Assembly (NCBI GenBank): GCA_023382335.1
Contig: JAMCPM010000016.1
Coordinates: forward strand, 1 to 64,000
DNA: 64,000 bases
DNA from: Actinomycetota bacterium
GTDB taxonomy: Bacteria; Actinomycetota; Thermoleophilia; BMS3ABIN01
Direction: 5' to 3'
Each line of letters begins with the position of its first letter. Within the stretch, counting starts at the first letter, position 1. This document shows, piece after piece, positions 62,708 through 64,000 of this stretch. The notes below the pieces were generated by a model that made no database searches, was not told the origin of the DNA, and worked only from the letters and a program-made list of their open reading frames with translations. Made by a program: the position numbers and the translations under genes.

Positions 62708-64000
62708 CCTCAAGATATACCTTCCTGTTGTCCCAATCGATCCTGAGCGTGGCGCTTCCGCCGCTGCTGAGATAAAAGAGGGTCTGATCGCGGTCAAGCG
62801 GCAGCTTCATGGCGCCGGGAACCCCAGGCGAGAGATACTCCTCGAAGATGACAACGTTCCGGACAGCCGGCGGCAGGGCCGCAGCCGGGTGTTTTTCGAC
62901 CGAAGGGTCGAAGGTCCAGTTGCGGTATCCGGGCAGGTAAAAACGGGCCTGCTGGTAATCAAAAACGGAGACGATCAGGGTCGTGTCCGGATCGAAGTTC
63001 TGTTCGATGGTGGCGATCTTCGAGCGCAGGATGTCATCTCGCGCCGCCAGGCGGTTGGCCGAGAGCGGCGGCGACAGCACCAGGAACAGCAGCAGGTTCA
63101 CAAGCAGCAGAGGCACGGCGACCATCCAGGTGAGCCTCGAGGAGCCCGCCCAGACCTGCAGCGTCCAGGCCAGCAGCAGCAGCAGCGCCGGCAGGAACGA
63201 GAAGACGTAACCATATTCACCGACATGGATGAGGGCATAGAAAAGAACGCTGGGCGCCATCCAGACCAGCAGGAAGGCAAGCCTGCGATCGCGCAGCAAC
63301 CGTCGCGTCTCATGCCTGGACAGAACCACGATCAACAGCAGCAGCAGCGCCGCCGCGGCCGCACTCCCGAAGAGCAGGAACCTCCCCAGGGCGGAGGTGT
63401 TGGTCCAGAGCCCCGCGGCGCCGCGGCCGAAGATGGAAAAATAGGTCAGCAGATATTCGCTCTGCCGGGACGAGGCGTCCTGATAGGGCCCGAATCCGCC
63501 GGACAGGAGAGCCGAGGGAATGTACCAGGCGGCGATGCCGCCAACCAGCAGCAGGGCGGATCCGGCCTGGCGCCACCATCCCTTGTTCCAGGCTCCCAAG
63601 ATCAGCAGCGGCAGCATGAAGGGCAGCAGATCCTGGCGGAAACCCGAGGCCAGGCCCAGCAGCAGTCCGGCGGGTATCAGCCAGTTCGCCGAGCCCTGCC
63701 AGAGCCGCCAGCCGGCGCCCGCAAGGGAGATACTCAGGAAAGCCAGCAGCGTATAGGGATAGGCCGCCTCGCCGTAAGCCCAGAAGCTGAGGCTGGTGGC
63801 CAGAAGCAGCGCCGCGATCAGGCCGGCGTCGCGGTTGAAGATGGCCTTCCCCAGCCAGAACAGCGCCGCCACCGCGGCCGCGGAGAAGAAGATGCTGATC
63901 CAGACCATGGCGGAGTTGGCGTCGCCGGTGGCGTGGTTGACGAGCCAGACGAGTCCTACATAAAAGACGTGGCCGGGCGGTTGCGGCTGATCGATGGTGA
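62700..64000 (-). CDS. GT39/PMT-like membrane glycosyltransferase (partial, N-terminus beyond window)
   Basis: The open frame runs from the stop at 62700 to the right edge with no stop, so the true start lies outside; ATG 63908 is internal. The first visible residues include QPQPPGHVFYVGLVWLVN, a luminal motif of GT-C dolichyl/polyprenyl-phosphate-mannose protein mannosyltransferase relatives. About nine membrane helices and a C-terminal soluble domain ending RKVYLEDE follow. It overlaps the methyltransferase gene by 8 nt. Confidence 0.85.
   Translation of the reverse strand, partial: TIDQPQPPGHVFYVGLVWLVNHATGDANSAMVWISIFFSAAAVAALFWLGKAIFNRDAGLIAALLLATSLSFWAYGEAAYPYTLLAFLSISLAGAGWRLWQGSANWLIPAGLLLGLASGFRQDLLPFMLPLLILGAWNKGWWRQAGSALLLVGGIAAWYIPSALLSGGFGPYQDASSRQSEYLLTYFSIFGRGAAGLWTNTSALGRFLLFGSAAAAALLLLLIVVLSRHETRRLLRDRRLAFLLVWMAPSVLFYALIHVGEYGYVFSFLPALLLLLAWTLQVWAGSSRLTWMVAVPLLLVNLLLFLVLSPPLSANRLAARDDILRSKIATIEQNFDPDTTLIVSVFDYQQARFYLPGYRNWTFDPSVEKHPAAALPPAVRNVVIFEEYLSPGVPGAMKLPLDRDQTLFYLSSGGSATLRIDWDNRKVYLEDE

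Overview
The window is mostly high-GC, densely coded bacterial chromosome with many GTG and TTG starts behind strong GGAGG-type ribosome binding sites. The gene content suggests a deep-branching member of the Actinomycetota: a Ku/LigD pair, CarD and SET proteins, a sortase relative, a PIG-V-type mannosyltransferase, lipoproteins with classical lipoboxes, ResB/CcsB cytochrome c maturation, multihaem cytochromes and selenocysteine machinery. The phylum is an inference; no rRNA or other marker gene is present.

Layout. 1-2.7 kb (minus): a secreted multicopper oxidase followed 47 bp later by a 45-residue RiPP-precursor-like gene, with a divergent ArsR-type regulator. 3.1-8.1 kb: an MBL hydrolase, then a plus-strand run of OB/HD exonuclease-like protein and two membrane glycosyltransferases. 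8-8.7 kb: palindromic REP-like elements and a decayed gene. 8.7-17.5 kb: TrpB2, a pilin-like protein, a large membrane-anchored protein, trehalose phosphatase, and a PHP-GT4 fusion overlapping a PIG-L deacetylase. 17.7-22.4 kb: selA, selB, a lipoprotein and tRNA-Sec(UCA).

22.4-34 kb is an accessory region. The 3' part of tRNA-Sec is repeated twice downstream (at 24.84 and 25.67 kb), as expected of successive insertions. Between the copies lie a beta-helix surface protein and a sortase-like protein that has lost its catalytic His and Cys. Beyond them are an AT-rich membrane protein, a 1,220-residue repeat protein containing a 453-bp perfect duplication, and remnants of a PEP-synthase-like gene, a transposase, rsgA and a TPR gene, interspersed with intact gadB, SET and carD-like genes. 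34-51.3 kb holds a DsbA-like thioredoxin, a PAS histidine kinase, a NERD protein, ku-ligD, a beta-propeller lipoprotein, a P-type ATPase, an MrfA-like helicase and a TIGR00725-like protein.

51.5-51.8 kb carries a second, monocistronic RiPP-precursor-like gene (42 residues) with its own promoter and a UUCG-loop terminator. Both peptides keep the exact spacing Y-x2-P-x-L-x3-(G/E)-x5-T of lasso-type leaders and share a C-terminal core FEC-xx-WQCSV-x-VPP. No recognisable RiPP maturation enzyme is in the window. I consider this orphan precursor family the best candidate for something undescribed.

61.5 down to 51.8 kb (minus) reads as one long unit for making c-type cytochromes: two six-site multihaem cytochromes, a lipoprotein, TPR and NHL proteins, ResB, CcsB, a precorrin-2 dehydrogenase/ferrochelatase-type protein, HemA and HemC. 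It has a strong promoter, a leader of about 280 nt containing a terminator-like structure, and a strong internal hairpin. The window ends with a SAM methyltransferase overlapping a GT39-like membrane glycosyltransferase that runs off the right edge.
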